NCBI GenBank assembly: GCA_964016875.1
Contig: OZ024724.1
Location: 49,540,438-49,604,437, forward strand
DNA: 64,000 bases
Direction: 5' to 3'
From: Fallopia convolvulus
Taxonomy: Eukaryota > Streptophyta > Magnoliopsida > Caryophyllales > Polygonaceae
Shown here: one piece after another, positions 34,825-46,268 of the stretch
Position numbering within the stretch: position 1 is the first letter of the stretch
Layout: every line of letters starts with the position of its first letter
Notes under the pieces: model-generated
What the model was told of the DNA's origin: nothing
The model's input: the letters and a program-made list of their open reading frames with translations, nothing else
Database searches by the model: none
Translations under genes and position numbers: made by a program

Positions 34825-35176
34825 TGATACGGACCCGATGTGGACCGCGTATCGAATCCTTGTTGGTCAAGGGGGTTGAGCCTAATCCGGTGTGGATTCC
34901 GACTCGGGATAAACGTGGTTAGTTGCCACGGGGTTGAAGAACGATAAATTTAGAGCAAAGAGAGAAATTAATTAACTGGCTTTTTTATTGATTGATTGAT
35001 ATCAGCCTAACAACTTAAGGGTATTTATAACAACCCTGATATCTAAATAATAAAACCCTAATTGCTATAATATTGAAAAGATACTCTTACCAGAAAATAA
35101 AATAAAATCTTTAAATAAAAGGAAACAACATATTCTAAAATAAATAATTATAACTAATTAATATTATTGCGTATCA
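34825..35176 (-). repeat. LTR of the RRM element (proximal in element sense)
   Basis: Partner of 33638-33989, followed by the TCATA target duplication. Confidence 0.93.
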
Positions 35177-35181
35177 TCATA

Positions 35182-36041
35182 TGACATTTTTAACTTAGCA
35201 ATATTTTCTTTTAAATGACAGTATCGCTAAGCAGTTGCAAACAAAGCATGGATGGACATTGCAAGACTCATATAGTTGATGATTATGGCCAAAGGCTACA
35301 CACAAAGGTGTTAAGTATTTTGTTTTTTTGGCACAAGTACTCTGTTATAAGTCAACAATGTCATATATATGTCAGCAACGGTTGAGTGTTGTACTCTTGT
35401 AGACTTTTAGACAAATTAATCCACACAACTGCAGTATTACTTGGAGCAGCAAGACTTTGACGACCTTGAATTGATACCAATTAATCCAAACAATTATTAC
35501 TTGGATGTGTTAATGAGCGGCCACTCATCAAATTTAGAACATGCAAGTGAGTCTTGAATTATTGATGTAATGATGTATTGATAAATGGATAAAGAAGCAA
35601 AATGATGAATTCAATTTCGTCAGTTGAATGAAATTTCTACAACACAAACAACGATTCGAGTTGGGGAAAGGAGAATGGGGAAAACTCTTGAATTATTGAT
35701 TGAATAAATTTATAGAAGTCTAAATTAGGGGAGCCGTAGACGTGGCCTGCGCTCCAATGGTCCAAGCTGGCGTCTGCACAAATGTTGCAGTTGCCCTCCC
35801 AAATCAAACGCCTCTCTCTTTCAACTTCCCTCGTCTTTTCAATTTCCCACATTTAATTTAAGAAAGCCCATCTCTTCAAATTCCCCTGTCTATAATTGTT
35901 TTCACCTAATGTACACCACCATTCTTCTTCTTCTTCTTCTTCTTTGACATTCTTCCTTTGTTGTCCTCAGCTTCTCGATCAACAATAATCACTTTTATTC
36001 TCTCTATCTATTTTTCACTTGTTTTGATTTTCAGGGCTCTG
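35182..36041. promoter_or_regulatory. Upstream region of the TWS1-like gene
   Basis: No gene. A TTC repeat of about 20 bases lies at 35924-35944, in the probable 5' UTR or core promoter. TTTTCAGGG just before the start codon (36030-36036) could be an intron acceptor in the leader, but this is unproven. Confidence 0.4.
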
Positions 36042-36706
36042 ATGAGGATTGTTTGGCTTTGCATCTTGTTGGCCATTGTTGCCTCCGCATTTCGGGCTGG
36101 TAAGTGATAATTGCCTTCAGAATCATCCCCTTATGTTTTATATTTTAAATTGTGGGTTAATTCTAGGCAGCTGTTGGGCAATTTAATTTGTCCGTCAATT
36201 TTCTGTTCATTACTACATTGGAAGTTTTCACAACTTGCACTGAGTTGTTCTTGTCAAGAACCACACTCAACTGTCTATACCCCACATATTATTTGAAAAA
36301 TAGACACATAATTAATATATACACTGCAATTTGTTTTAGCCGACGCCTTCACAACAACAAGCAACGGAAACACTCCAATTTCTGCCAGGAAACTCATCAA
36401 GGTAACTAATTTCATCCCACTTTTTCTTGTGATTTAATTATTAAACTAGACTAATCTAATTCGGTGCATATTATCAAGAAATTAGTATTAACGTGAATAC
36501 AAAAAAAAATTAGACGACAACATGAGCTGAACATATGTGAACTCAATTGCTAGCTGCTAGTAGTGTTAAGAACATTCGAATCAGTTATTGTTTGAAAATA
36601 AATAACATATAAGTAAATGATTTATCAAAATTAATTAAGATTTAGTGGAGGTAGATTCGTATATTACAAATTTAAAACTATAATATGATTTTTCTCTAAT
36701 TTGAGG

Positions 36707-36749
<43 letters not shown>

Positions 36750-37813
36750 ATAATATTTTTTTCCTTTTTTTAGAGTTTATCAATTTCCTTTTAATTTCTA
36801 AAACCGAATATATAACATGAGAAACTATCACATACAAATGATTATTAGATTGCAAAATGAGAATGAATCTCGTCCGTTCTTTTGAAAAAAAATCGACGTC
36901 CCATATTAGACTTTCATGAAAGAGAGGTAAAATATGGAACACGTGTATTTTTTTTGAATTATTCATGTATTTTTCGAAAAATTCGTTTATGGGGGACGAA
37001 CGCATCTTGTGCACCAGTTTTGTCTTGAATGTGCATCAACTTTCTTACGCACATTGACCTCGATTACGAACTTTTTTAATTTTTTTTAACCTTTTGGATA
37101 TGTTTATGAGTTCTGTAGTTAACTAGTTTTTTGGGTACATATCATTCATTTCGATGCACATACAAAATAACATGCACTTCTTAATTAGTTGTTTTGATGG
37201 ACATATATATGGTTAATTTAAATACACATACATAATAACTAATAAGACACTCTTTTGTGCATCAATTTCGCCTTTAATGCACATACGGCTAATTTTGACG
37301 CACAAACACATATCTAAGACGCCAATTTTGATGCACATTTGACGCATTTTGATTCATAAAAAACTAGTTTTGATGCACATCGTATGTCCTTTGTATCCGT
37401 TTTTTTTTTTTTGAAAAATATGCAAATAATTTATCTGTATCGTATTTTTTCAATTTTTAAGTGAAATAATCTAAGCTCTTTATTTCTCCCTATTCAACGG
37501 CAACTGTTCATCCTTATCTCACATCTAGGACGCCCATCTGCACCTAAACTGGACTTGTATAATAAACTTGTCCCAAAATTTAATGTAACCGAGTCACAAT
37601 AACAAAAGTAGCCAATCAACATTAATCAAAAGTGATTATGATTTTGTTGTAATGATTTCTCAGGATGTGGGTGACGTGGGTCTGTATGACTATGGACCGG
37701 TTGATCCGAGTCCGAGCTCAAAGAGGTTGCAACCGGGTCCGATCCAACACGGCACGCCTATCATACCCTACATTCCAAAGCCCTCTCCACCCCCTCCTAC
37801 CCCTAGTGCTTGA
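36042..37813 (+). CDS. TWISTED SEED1-like sulfated peptide precursor
   Basis: Three exons (36042-36099, 36340-36401, 37664-37813) with GT-AG junctions encode 89 residues. Residues 1-19 form a hydrophobic signal peptide (MRIVWLCILLAIVASAFRA). A variable pro-region follows, ending RKLIK. The conserved C-terminus starts with the DY pair (Asp49-Tyr50), the context used by tyrosylprotein sulfotransferase, and continues through PVDPSPSSK, PGPIQHGTP and PYIPKPSPPPP. From memory, Arabidopsis TWS1 shares this DY...PVDP...PGPIxHGTP...PYIP layout. It is a ligand of the GSO1/GSO2 receptor kinases, matured by the subtilase ALE1, and checks embryo cuticle integrity. By that comparison, cleavage would fall at His69-Gly70. 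Exons 1 and 2 are too short to stand out as ORFs. No frame lesion is seen. Confidence 0.78.
36710..36745. repeat. (AT)n microsatellite in intron 2
   Basis: About 18 AT dinucleotides in the large second intron (36402-37663) of the TWS1-like gene. Confidence 0.95.
37010..37390. repeat. GATGCACAT-word cluster in intron 2
   Basis: GATGCACAT, TGTGCATCA, ATGCACATAC and GACGCACA recur in both orientations at irregular spacing, often beside AATTTTG. The 1262-bp intron is much longer than intron 1 (240 bp), so the cluster may mark an inserted element. I found no termini. Confidence 0.6.
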
Positions 37814-39900
37814 AACTTGAAAGATAGAGAGCTAGCTAGCTAGCTAAGAATATATATGATACCGGCCTATTTCTCAAGTCAACTTATGATCTTTGAAAGT
37901 ACGAAGACATATCTTTTCTCACAAAGTCATTATACGTTACTTAATATCATGAGTTTAGAGAACACACATGTATCATTAGCTAGCTATGTTTATCAAGTCA
38001 AATACATGCATTATAATTAGTAGTAGGAAATATCCCCCCAAAATGATTTCTCAGCTGCCTAATAAATGCAATTGCTCATTCAATAGTTTCCGTGTCTATG
38101 CTACATTAAAAGTCGGTGGAATGGTTGTAATATTCCTCCCTCTCTAATTCCATGATGATACCAAAGAGGAATGTAATAAATAAATTGAAGGAAAACTCCA
38201 TGTGCTGACCTTAATTATTATGGTTAGGGTTGTGAATAAATGCCTTTTTATTTGATGTTTAAGAATTTTCAAGATTAATTCACAGGTATTTCTATGCTTT
38301 ATGATTTGTTCACATTATGAGCTATCGTCTTTTATTGTTATGTTTTCTTTATTAGTGATCACATGTACCCATTTTTCATGATTATATGTTGGCAGGAGCA
38401 GTAAAATTGGTGAAAATATCATCAACCACAATGATTTTCAATTAAATTAACAATATTAGAGCACAAGAATTAAGAATTTAGAGCATAATAATATGTAACA
38501 AGTATTTCCGCAATTTTACAGCTTGAAAGAGTCTAAAATTGATAAAAAATATGAGCCCTAAATTAAAGCCAATAATATTTAAACATAGCATTAAATCGAA
38601 TAATATGTCACCATGTGAGCAAATTTTAGCACTAATCTCTAATCACTTTTCTTAAAAAAAACTAGCCCTACTTCAATTTTGTAAAAAATAAAATAAAATA
38701 AAAATGACCACGAAGTGAACGAAGCAAAATTAGAAAAAATAATAAGAGAGGATTTCATAAATACAGTATATTGTAACTACCGACAAATGGGCCGTCAAGC
38801 AGATGTTGGCCCACATCACATCACGAGCACCCGAGCTATAAATGGGCTTCTTCCTTCCTCCACTTGGCACTTCAAATACTTAATCGTCTTGTTTTTTTGG
38901 TCTCATACATATAATATCCAGAATTATTATTTTGTCCTGATATGATAGTCCTAACTTTCTCCGCAATGATACTATTTGAAAAACGTTGTCACAACTTGAT
39001 TTAGTAGTAATCTTCACCTCCAAGTTAATTGTATAAAAGTAATTTAAACAAACGAAACCACATCAAGTCATCAACCAAAAAATGCTAATGTTTCATTAAG
39101 TTTGATTAAAGATGTTTTCGTGGGGTTTTTTCAAGGGAAAAAAAAACCTTTCACATATAATACTGGTATTTGAGAGCGTTGGAGTAACTCTAAAAAATGA
39201 ACAGTAATTGGCTAAAAAAGGTGATAAGAGAAAATTGACCAATATGCATCGGTGTTCCAAGTAAGTGGTAGTAGTCGTACAAACTATAAAGTTAATTGGA
39301 GGAGGAGTATAGGGTTTGCTTTGGAGGTGCAGTGGGGGCATTGTGTGTGAATTGAAATTAAAACAAGCTTTGGTTGGATTCATTTGTATCCCTCCGAAGT
39401 GCGAAGCGGGGCCCACCCCCCAATATGCGGCGAGACGCAGCATCCCTCTCTCGTCTCTTTCTTTGCCCTTTTCTTTTGAATTTGGATTGGCCAACGATTC
39501 GGTTCCATCAATACACTACACTACACTATCATTCTTTATTTCTTCTTGTTTTTTAGTAACTCTTACTATAGATTAAAAAAATAAGATAATGATCTAGCTC
39601 AAAATCACTTTTGATTACCAAGATAATGGATTAGAGCTTCAATTTCATTGGCCCAACAGACTATTCATCTTTTCATTATCACGTACCGTACTCTTTTTAT
39701 AGGTTATAAATGGTTTTTCCTTTTACACCCAGAGACCCCATGTGTTGAACTCAAAAGAGGTTTCACATCATACTATCAAATGCATCACCCAATTAAAAAT
39801 AAGTGTTCCTTAGCTTTTAATATAAGTTTTTATCACTTCTTAAATTAATGAATAAGGAATTTTAGTTAAACGAATCAAATTCCAATAATAATGAACCTAC
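37814..39900. other. Intergenic DNA downstream of the TWS1-like gene
   Basis: 3' UTR and spacer. The open stretches at 39096-39494 (minus) and 39316-39576 (plus) overlap each other and show no recognisable domain. Confidence 0.45.
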
Positions 39901-40089
39901 TTCATTCTTAATTAATTACTTAGAAAATAGAAAACGATACATAAAATTTATCAAAAAAACCGCAAGGACACCGGAGGAATGAAAACCAAAGAGCGATCGT
40001 GGACCTGAAGAAGTAAAAAAGAAAACACATAAGAACCTATCGTAGGAAGTCAAGAAACCCGGCCAAGTCCCGGACTCCGAAGAGGGAAT

Positions 40090-41318
40090 TGCCTTTCGAC
40101 ATCAACGATATCGGTACAAAGCCCGAATGAAAATCTATTGATCACCTTCAAAAGGTCATAATAAACGGAGGAACAAGAACCGTGGAAATATTTCATCGTT
40201 AGCAAATTATTAACTTACAAGGAACGAAGCTTGATGGTAGAATTGTTACAAAGAAATTCAGATTTGTTCGACCGGAGTCCCTATGACAAGCCAAGACTAA
40301 AACCTAATATCGCATGTCACAAGCTAAATTTAATCAATTCGAACCAAAGAGGGGCACATGTAACACCCCGACTTTCAAACCGAAATATTACTCGGTAGTA
40401 GACCACACATGAGTCCACGTACTTAACCTACTTTTGACAACAAATCAACATTCGGATCCTACAACAAAGACACGATGAGAAAAGTGAAAAACATTCAACT
40501 TGTTTATTTTATTAAAACCATTCAAACATGTATCATCCCAATAATAATAACAACTTCCAACGCGTTCACAATCCCGGAATATAATAAATAAAAAGTCAAA
40601 CTATCGAAGAAACAAAGCGCTAATATCCAGATTTGTATTATTTTAAATGGGAAAACAACGATATCACCCCTCTTTCTTTTATTAGATGCGCTCTTTAAAT
40701 AGCCTACGCTCTTGGAATGTTAGAAAAGGATTATTCACGTCTTCTTTAGATTATGCACATAGTTTACACCTCACAAAGATGTTCCTCTCTTTCGGAGACT
40801 TGAAGTCTTTTAATCAACTTCGCTTCAAAGGTAGCACATTTTTTTTAATGTTCAACACAACGAATCTCCGTTAACAAGAAAGTCTTGAGCTAGAGATGTT
40901 TTTCGACCCTTTCAACCTTCATTATCTTCATCTATTTATAGGCAATTGGTAGGAGTGTTTGTGCTTCTCCAATGTGGGATGAGTGAGGTGTCCTTATCTG
41001 ATTGGTTGAAAGAGAGATGGGTCCTGATTGGTGTGAAAAGAGGCAAACCACGAATAGTTGAGGATGCGGTTTTGGCCTTCTTGAACTTTCCAATGTGGGA
41101 TGACTCTTCGCGCTCGTTTGCCTCTTTTGACATGACCACACGGTTCCAACTAACATTCCAATCATGTTGAAAATAGTCGTGTTTTGCTACCTTTAGTTCA
41201 ATGAGCGCGTTGTTTGGACTATACTTTCTTCATTTGATCTAGGCCTTGTATTCTTCATTTGCCTTTTACTCCCTAATATGTGTGTTGAACGTGAATGAGA
41301 GGTTTAGCCCGTATGTAA
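40090..41318 (+). mobile_element. Gypsy remnant: pol piece joined to an LTR start
   Basis: From about 40213, one frame reads LMVELLQRNSDLFDRSPYDK and then PRLKPNIACHKLNL. This matches the linker before the RT of Tat/Athila-like Gypsy elements (known pattern FAWSPxDMPGIDPxVxxHxLN). Weaker, stop-broken homology extends left to about 40090. At 40345-40358 a purine-rich AAAGAGGGGCACA leads into TGTAACACCCCGACTT, the same LTR start as at 2516. The LTR end is not defined; a TATA-like CTATTTATAGG lies near 40932. The RT core and integrase are missing. The right limit is placed where LINE sequence begins. Confidence 0.6.
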
Positions 41319-43118
41319 CTTTTTTTATGAGGACGAGAAACTTTGTTGGCGATGCGTATTTTAGATACTCTCGAAACCCATACTCATTTGAAGTCGTTGA
41401 GTGCTGATGTCATCATTCCTTGGTAGAGGTCATCTATTTTGTCTGTTTGTGCATGATTTTATGCGTGCACCATCAAAATTGACCCTTAACATCATCAAAC
41501 ATAATTAACTTAACCCCCTTAATTAAGAGAGGCAACAAATACATGGAAACTTAAAGGTAATGTAAACACATAGGTTGTGAGGGATTCTGCAATGCGGTTC
41601 ATCTCATAGTAGACATGACGGACATGAACACGCTAGTCCTTTCTTAGAAAGCCTTGACAGCTAGCCATTGGGCTATAAAGAGGATGATTATTCTTCAAAG
41701 ATTTACTTAAAAAACTAACTACCAATTGAGAGCCTGATTCAATCTCCACTTGATAAAAACCTTCGTTCCAAGATAACTTGAGGCTTTGTAAGATACTCTA
41801 GAGTTTTTCCATAGGCATCGAACAAGTTCTTATATTATGAGCAAAACCTCATCTCCATGTTCAATTCCATAGTGATCTATTTGTGTTGATTTTTATCCAT
41901 CCCTGCATAGGACACTTCCACGACACTTCACCTAACGACTTAGAATTCAAGGAAACGTTACTAACCTTTTGCTCAATGGTACTCATATAATCCTTGCGTT
42001 GGTCCATTATAAATGCACGTCTATCAAAGTTGACCAAATCATTTCAAAAGATCTTGTTGTTTCTCCACTTCCAAGTCCACCATAAGGTCATCACGAAGCA
42101 AGTACACCATTTTAAGTTGACTTCGACTTCGTCTTTCCTCAATAAATTGATTCTAACCACATTGCGAATGGTGCTTAAAAAAAAGGAATTCTCATTAGCA
42201 ACATGAAAAACCATCCAGATTGATTTAACCGTGTTGCAATCCCGGAAATAGTGTTTCGTAGTTTCTTCCCTCTCATTACAACAGACACAAACGACGGTGT
42301 TCGACATATGACATCATTGGTGCTCTCAATTGAACATAATCTCCCCTTTAGACAAAGCCAGGTAAAGTATCTCACTCTCTCTAGTGCTTCAATCTTCCAT
42401 AGCGTTTTAAACACTTTCGCATCACCAATTTGATGATTCAACATCCCATGAGCACTTTTATAACCCATCGCAATCGAGTAGTGTACATTCATCATTCTGT
42501 TCCAGTAGATAGTGTTTTTTCTATCCGATTCTCTTACCGCACTAATAGCAGCTATAAGGAGTCGTATTTCAGGGTGAAGCGCAGTTGCAAACAAATCCCA
42601 ATCCCAGCCTCGTTCAGTAATCCAGTTCTCACAAACCTTATCTTGCAAAATGCTAGGATCAATCTTAGTCATAGCAAAGCTTACCAAGGGTTGATTGAGT
42701 AGCACGCGCTCGTACGACCAGCAAAACATAGAGAGTTCATTTTCCATCCAAATAACTTAGGTTGGAACTTTTCAACTAAGATCGAAAAAGTCTCTTTGTT
42801 GACTATTTTATGTAAGATGCGCATACCCAAATAGTTGCCAAGGTTTTTAGTAGTTTTGATGCCACTGACCTCGTGCAAAGACTGAACAACCTCTTCCCAA
42901 ACGTTTCCAGAGACAAAGTGATTTGATTTTTGAGCATTGACTTTTCTTCCGAAGCAGCACCGAAGCGACTCATGCAGGTCTCAATCATCTTTATTTGATC
43001 AACCGAAGCCTCCGCGATAAGAATAATATTGCCCGCAAAGAAGAGTTGTAAGAGGCTCGGGCCATAGTGAGTAAGCTTGATAGGCTTCCAAATATGAAAT
43101 GTATTAATGAACAAGATT
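41319..43118 (-). mobile_element. L1-type LINE, 5'-truncated, minus strand
   Basis: Read on the minus strand: an RT segment (43114-42803) with LFFAGNIILIAEASVDQIKMIETC, where the family normally has a DD pair after FA, so the catalytic aspartates are lost; a post-RT region (42747-42175); a zf-RVT-like CVCCNEREETTKHYFRDC (about 42290); and an RNase H tail (about 41770-41570) ending HVYYEMNRIAESL. A run of T at 41321-41327 on the plus strand would be the poly-A tail. Multiple stops and shifts are present. Confidence 0.78.
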
Positions 43119-45187
43119 TAATTCTCGAATTAAGTACAACTAAAGATGAATTAATGAAGGTAGTATAATTTTGTGATCCAAATCATCCAATATCCATAAG
43201 AACTTGTATATATTTCATATATATTGATTATAGTTAAAGAGACAACCAGTGGAGCAATTTATTGTTTTAACTTTTAACCATAAAGTAGTAAGAAAGTAAA
43301 TCATACGTAGTACTCCGTACTGTATTTTTGTAATAAAAGGGCAACTTGGCGAGGGTGAATGAAACACCTCTTTTCTCTTTTCTCTTTGCTTGTGTAAAGT
43401 TGCATTGATAAGTTGAACAGCAAAGCCAATTTAGCACAGCAGCTGCAATAAAATAAGATAAAAATGGAGGGGAAGAAGAGGTTACGATGACGTGGAGGGC
43501 ACTCCCAGCGTAAGACAATGGATTTTGGAGGAAGCTGACGTGTATCGCACGCTGCTTCTTTTTTTTTATTAAATATTTCCGCTCCTCGGCCACTCCTCTA
43601 GCAACTGGAATCTACCTAGTGCAAATATAAAGTAGAACCCAAGTATTTAGAAAAATTTTAACCACGTATCATTATTTGAGTGGATTAAAATTACAATTAT
43701 TTTAATAAATTTTATTAAAAAATTATCCATTATCCCACTAATCCAACTTTTTATAAAATCGCAATAACTTCTAAATAACTTTCTTGGCTTTCTATAAAAC
43801 CTCAATAACTCTCCACTTTTACGTTCTCCATCTTCATAGCAATATATCTCCATTAAATTTATAGAAGTTGCCAGTGAAAAAAATCTAAAAACCTATATCC
43901 TCTATTCTTCTTCTTCATTAACTTTCGTTAAGGGTTGAGCGAGAGTTTTCCAAGCATTTACATTTCACAATTATTTTTTAAGTATTAAAAATTGTTGAAA
44001 AACTAATAAAAATATTTAAATCTGTCGTAACCTGTACATGGTTCGTTTGGGTCTAACACTAGTTATCTTTAATTTTTACTTGCTTATTTACTTGTAATCG
44101 ATCTTGTACTATAAGCTAGATGAGTGTTTTTTTTTCTCGAAATCATTCTTGAAACTTAGAATTGCAAAGTATTCTGAAAATAATTTAAATATCGGTAGGT
44201 ATTCCAAAGCCTATTAAAACTAATTTAAATATCGGTAGGTATTCCAAAGCCTATTAAAACGAAAAATAACTAGTGTTATTCCCGTACCTTGTACGAATAT
44301 ATTTCAAAATAATTTTATTTCTAATTTATTATTTAAATATTTATTCGAAATAAATTTTCACGATTGAATCTTATTTTCTTTAGTAATAATAATTATAAAA
44401 TCATAATTTGTTTAGAAGAAAAGAGTGGATGGTAGTTATTGAGATAGTGGGGAAGTGGTTAAGGTAAAAGTGGATTAAAAATGAGAAATCAAAAATTAAA
44501 AAATATTTTAAATTTCCCATGTGGCTCAAACTCTTACAAAGACATGGTTTTTGATTTATATTTATACTAGGGTGGATTAATCGTGTAAGAGAAAAAATAT
44601 AATAAATAATAACTTCACCTTTAAAAAAGATTACGAAAATATTCTGAACTTTTTAAATTACGGAACATAGAGACGAAATAAATACTATTTTGAATGATAT
44701 ATGGACTAGTTATCATAACATATCTTATAATTAGAATTATTTGCTGCACCTCATCCATAAGGACATTTTATTCTTATGTAATTTTCGTTCATAAAATGGG
44801 CTTGCAAGTTACATTATAAATTATTATGCTCATTTCTACCCTAAAAAAATTAATATGCTCATTATAGACTAAAAAACCAAATCTATAAGACTATAAGTGT
44901 CACATTACATACGATGACAATTTTAATTGGTAAGTTTATATACCAATACAATGGTTAATTAGCTAGCGTACATGTTGATAGATTCGGAATTACACTCTTG
45001 TAATAAATTTATAAACTCCATTGGTAAGTTTTGGTTAACTGCTTATACTTTATTTAAAATACTATTTTTGTAAATCTAATTAAATATGTCCAAGTAAGCA
45101 TGCACTAATTGTCTTTGTTTTATTAATTATGTACATGTTAATTCGCATACATAAAAACAACTTTGTTAGTAACTACTGATTGGTTAT
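43119..45187. other. Intergenic DNA
   Basis: AT-rich, with no gene recognised. Open stretches at 43267-43593 and 43647-43853 (minus) have no recognisable domain. It contains the perfect 40-bp tandem duplication at 44181-44260. Confidence 0.45.
44181..44260. repeat. Perfect 40-bp tandem duplication
   Basis: The 40 bases at 44181-44220, beginning TAATTTAAATATCGGTAGGT, are repeated exactly at 44221-44260. Confidence 0.97.
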
Positions 45188-45575
45188 TAGTCTGTTCTGA
45201 TATCCGAGACCATCGTCTTACGTCAGGGACTTCTCGAGGCCATTCATCGTGACATTTCCCGGATTCAGATTGAAGGCGATAATTTGCAGCTGGTCAAGGT
45301 TGTTCATGGTGATTGGGGCTGCCCGTGGGAGATTGAGTTGTTTCGTTCGGACATCCATTGCTTGTTGGCTCGTTTCCAGGATTGGGGTATCTCTCACGTC
45401 TACTATGAGTGCAATTCTGTGGCGAACTACATTGCTTTCTAATTCCGACGCGTCTCCTCTATTCCACTTGCAGTTGACTTGGCTTTGCACACCCTCATTC
45501 GCCAAGATGTCCTTGGGCAGTCACTAGCTTGTTAGTGACCACCCAAACTGCTTTCCTTATTAAGAAAAAAAAAAC
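45188..45575 (+). mobile_element. LINE 3' fragment (RNase H tail)
   Basis: Closely similar to the 3' part of the LINE at about 7890-8257: the shared words include ACTTCTCGAG, TTGCAGCTGGTCAAGG and TTGTTAGTGACC. It ends in an A-rich tail at 45562-45574. It is a short 5'-truncated insertion of the same family. The frame is broken (a stop follows YIAF). Confidence 0.82.
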
Positions 45576-46268
45576 TTTTTTCGTAGCTAGTTGAATTATA
45601 GAGTTTTTTCATTTAGTTTTTAGGGTGTATTTGAATGACTTGTATAGCAATTGTAGGAGTTGAACTGTGATATTAAATTAACTTGCTAGTTTGATGATTT
45701 ATTTGCCCTAACATACATGCTTCTTCACACCCTGTATGTGATGAGCTATTATAAAATAGATCCTTCGGTTGATAAATATTATTAGAAAGACAAATTTGTT
45801 ACGTATACTCACATACATGCTTCTTCACACCGCAAAACGTTAACGTGATCGATCATGCCATCCGTGATGTATATGCATTAATTCGTAGTGATGTGAATCA
45901 GCACTGAATTGGAGTATTATGATTTGTAGCTATTATCATTTAAGGATGAAGATGGAAGAAAATTTCACACTTTTGAGAGTAAACCTTAAAGTTTCGTCTC
46001 AATATATTGCTAAGTACGCTTTCAATAAAAAAATTAATAGTAAAAAAGAAAGTTAAGTAAGGAAAAAGGAACGTACACACAAATAACTTCAACTGGTGTA
46101 ACTCTAAAATTTCACCAGAAAAAGATAGCCCACAACTACAATTTGGTCCTTGCTTCTTTTTCTTATTTAATTATAACAAACAAAAAAAAACTACTTGTCC
46201 CATATATTTATCTCTCAGGCTCAAACACAGTTCCCAAAATCGGTCGGAGCTCCGACGACCCACTCTCT
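45576..46268. other. Intergenic DNA and LBD 3' region
   Basis: No gene seen. The right part would hold the 3' UTR of the minus-strand LOB-domain gene. The word ACATACATGCTTCTTCACACC occurs twice (45711-45731 and 45811-45831). Confidence 0.5.

Larger units (their letters stand above)
33638..35176 (-). mobile_element. Compact LTR retrotransposon carrying an RRM-like ORF
   Basis: Two 352-bp LTRs (33638-33989 and 34825-35176) begin TGATACGG and end TGCGTATCA. They differ at three positions. The 5-bp duplication TCATA flanks the element (33633-33637, 35177-35181). On the minus strand the sequence before the distal LTR reads ACGGGGGAGAAT, a polypurine tract, preceded by codons that can read LEDESILNGGE, resembling the end of a Gypsy polyprotein. 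The internal region is only 835 bp and lacks protease, RT and integrase. It encodes one protein (34053-34793) in the element's sense direction. I did not find a convincing primer-binding site. Confidence 0.9.

Noticed and set aside
39096..39494. 132-codon minus-strand ORF
   Set aside because: No domain, biased composition, and overlap with an equally plausible plus-strand ORF. It is treated as non-coding.
44270..44560. Possible Helitron or MULE from the phrase CCCGTACCTTGTACG
   Set aside because: I found no TC/CTAG ends, hairpin or inverted termini.
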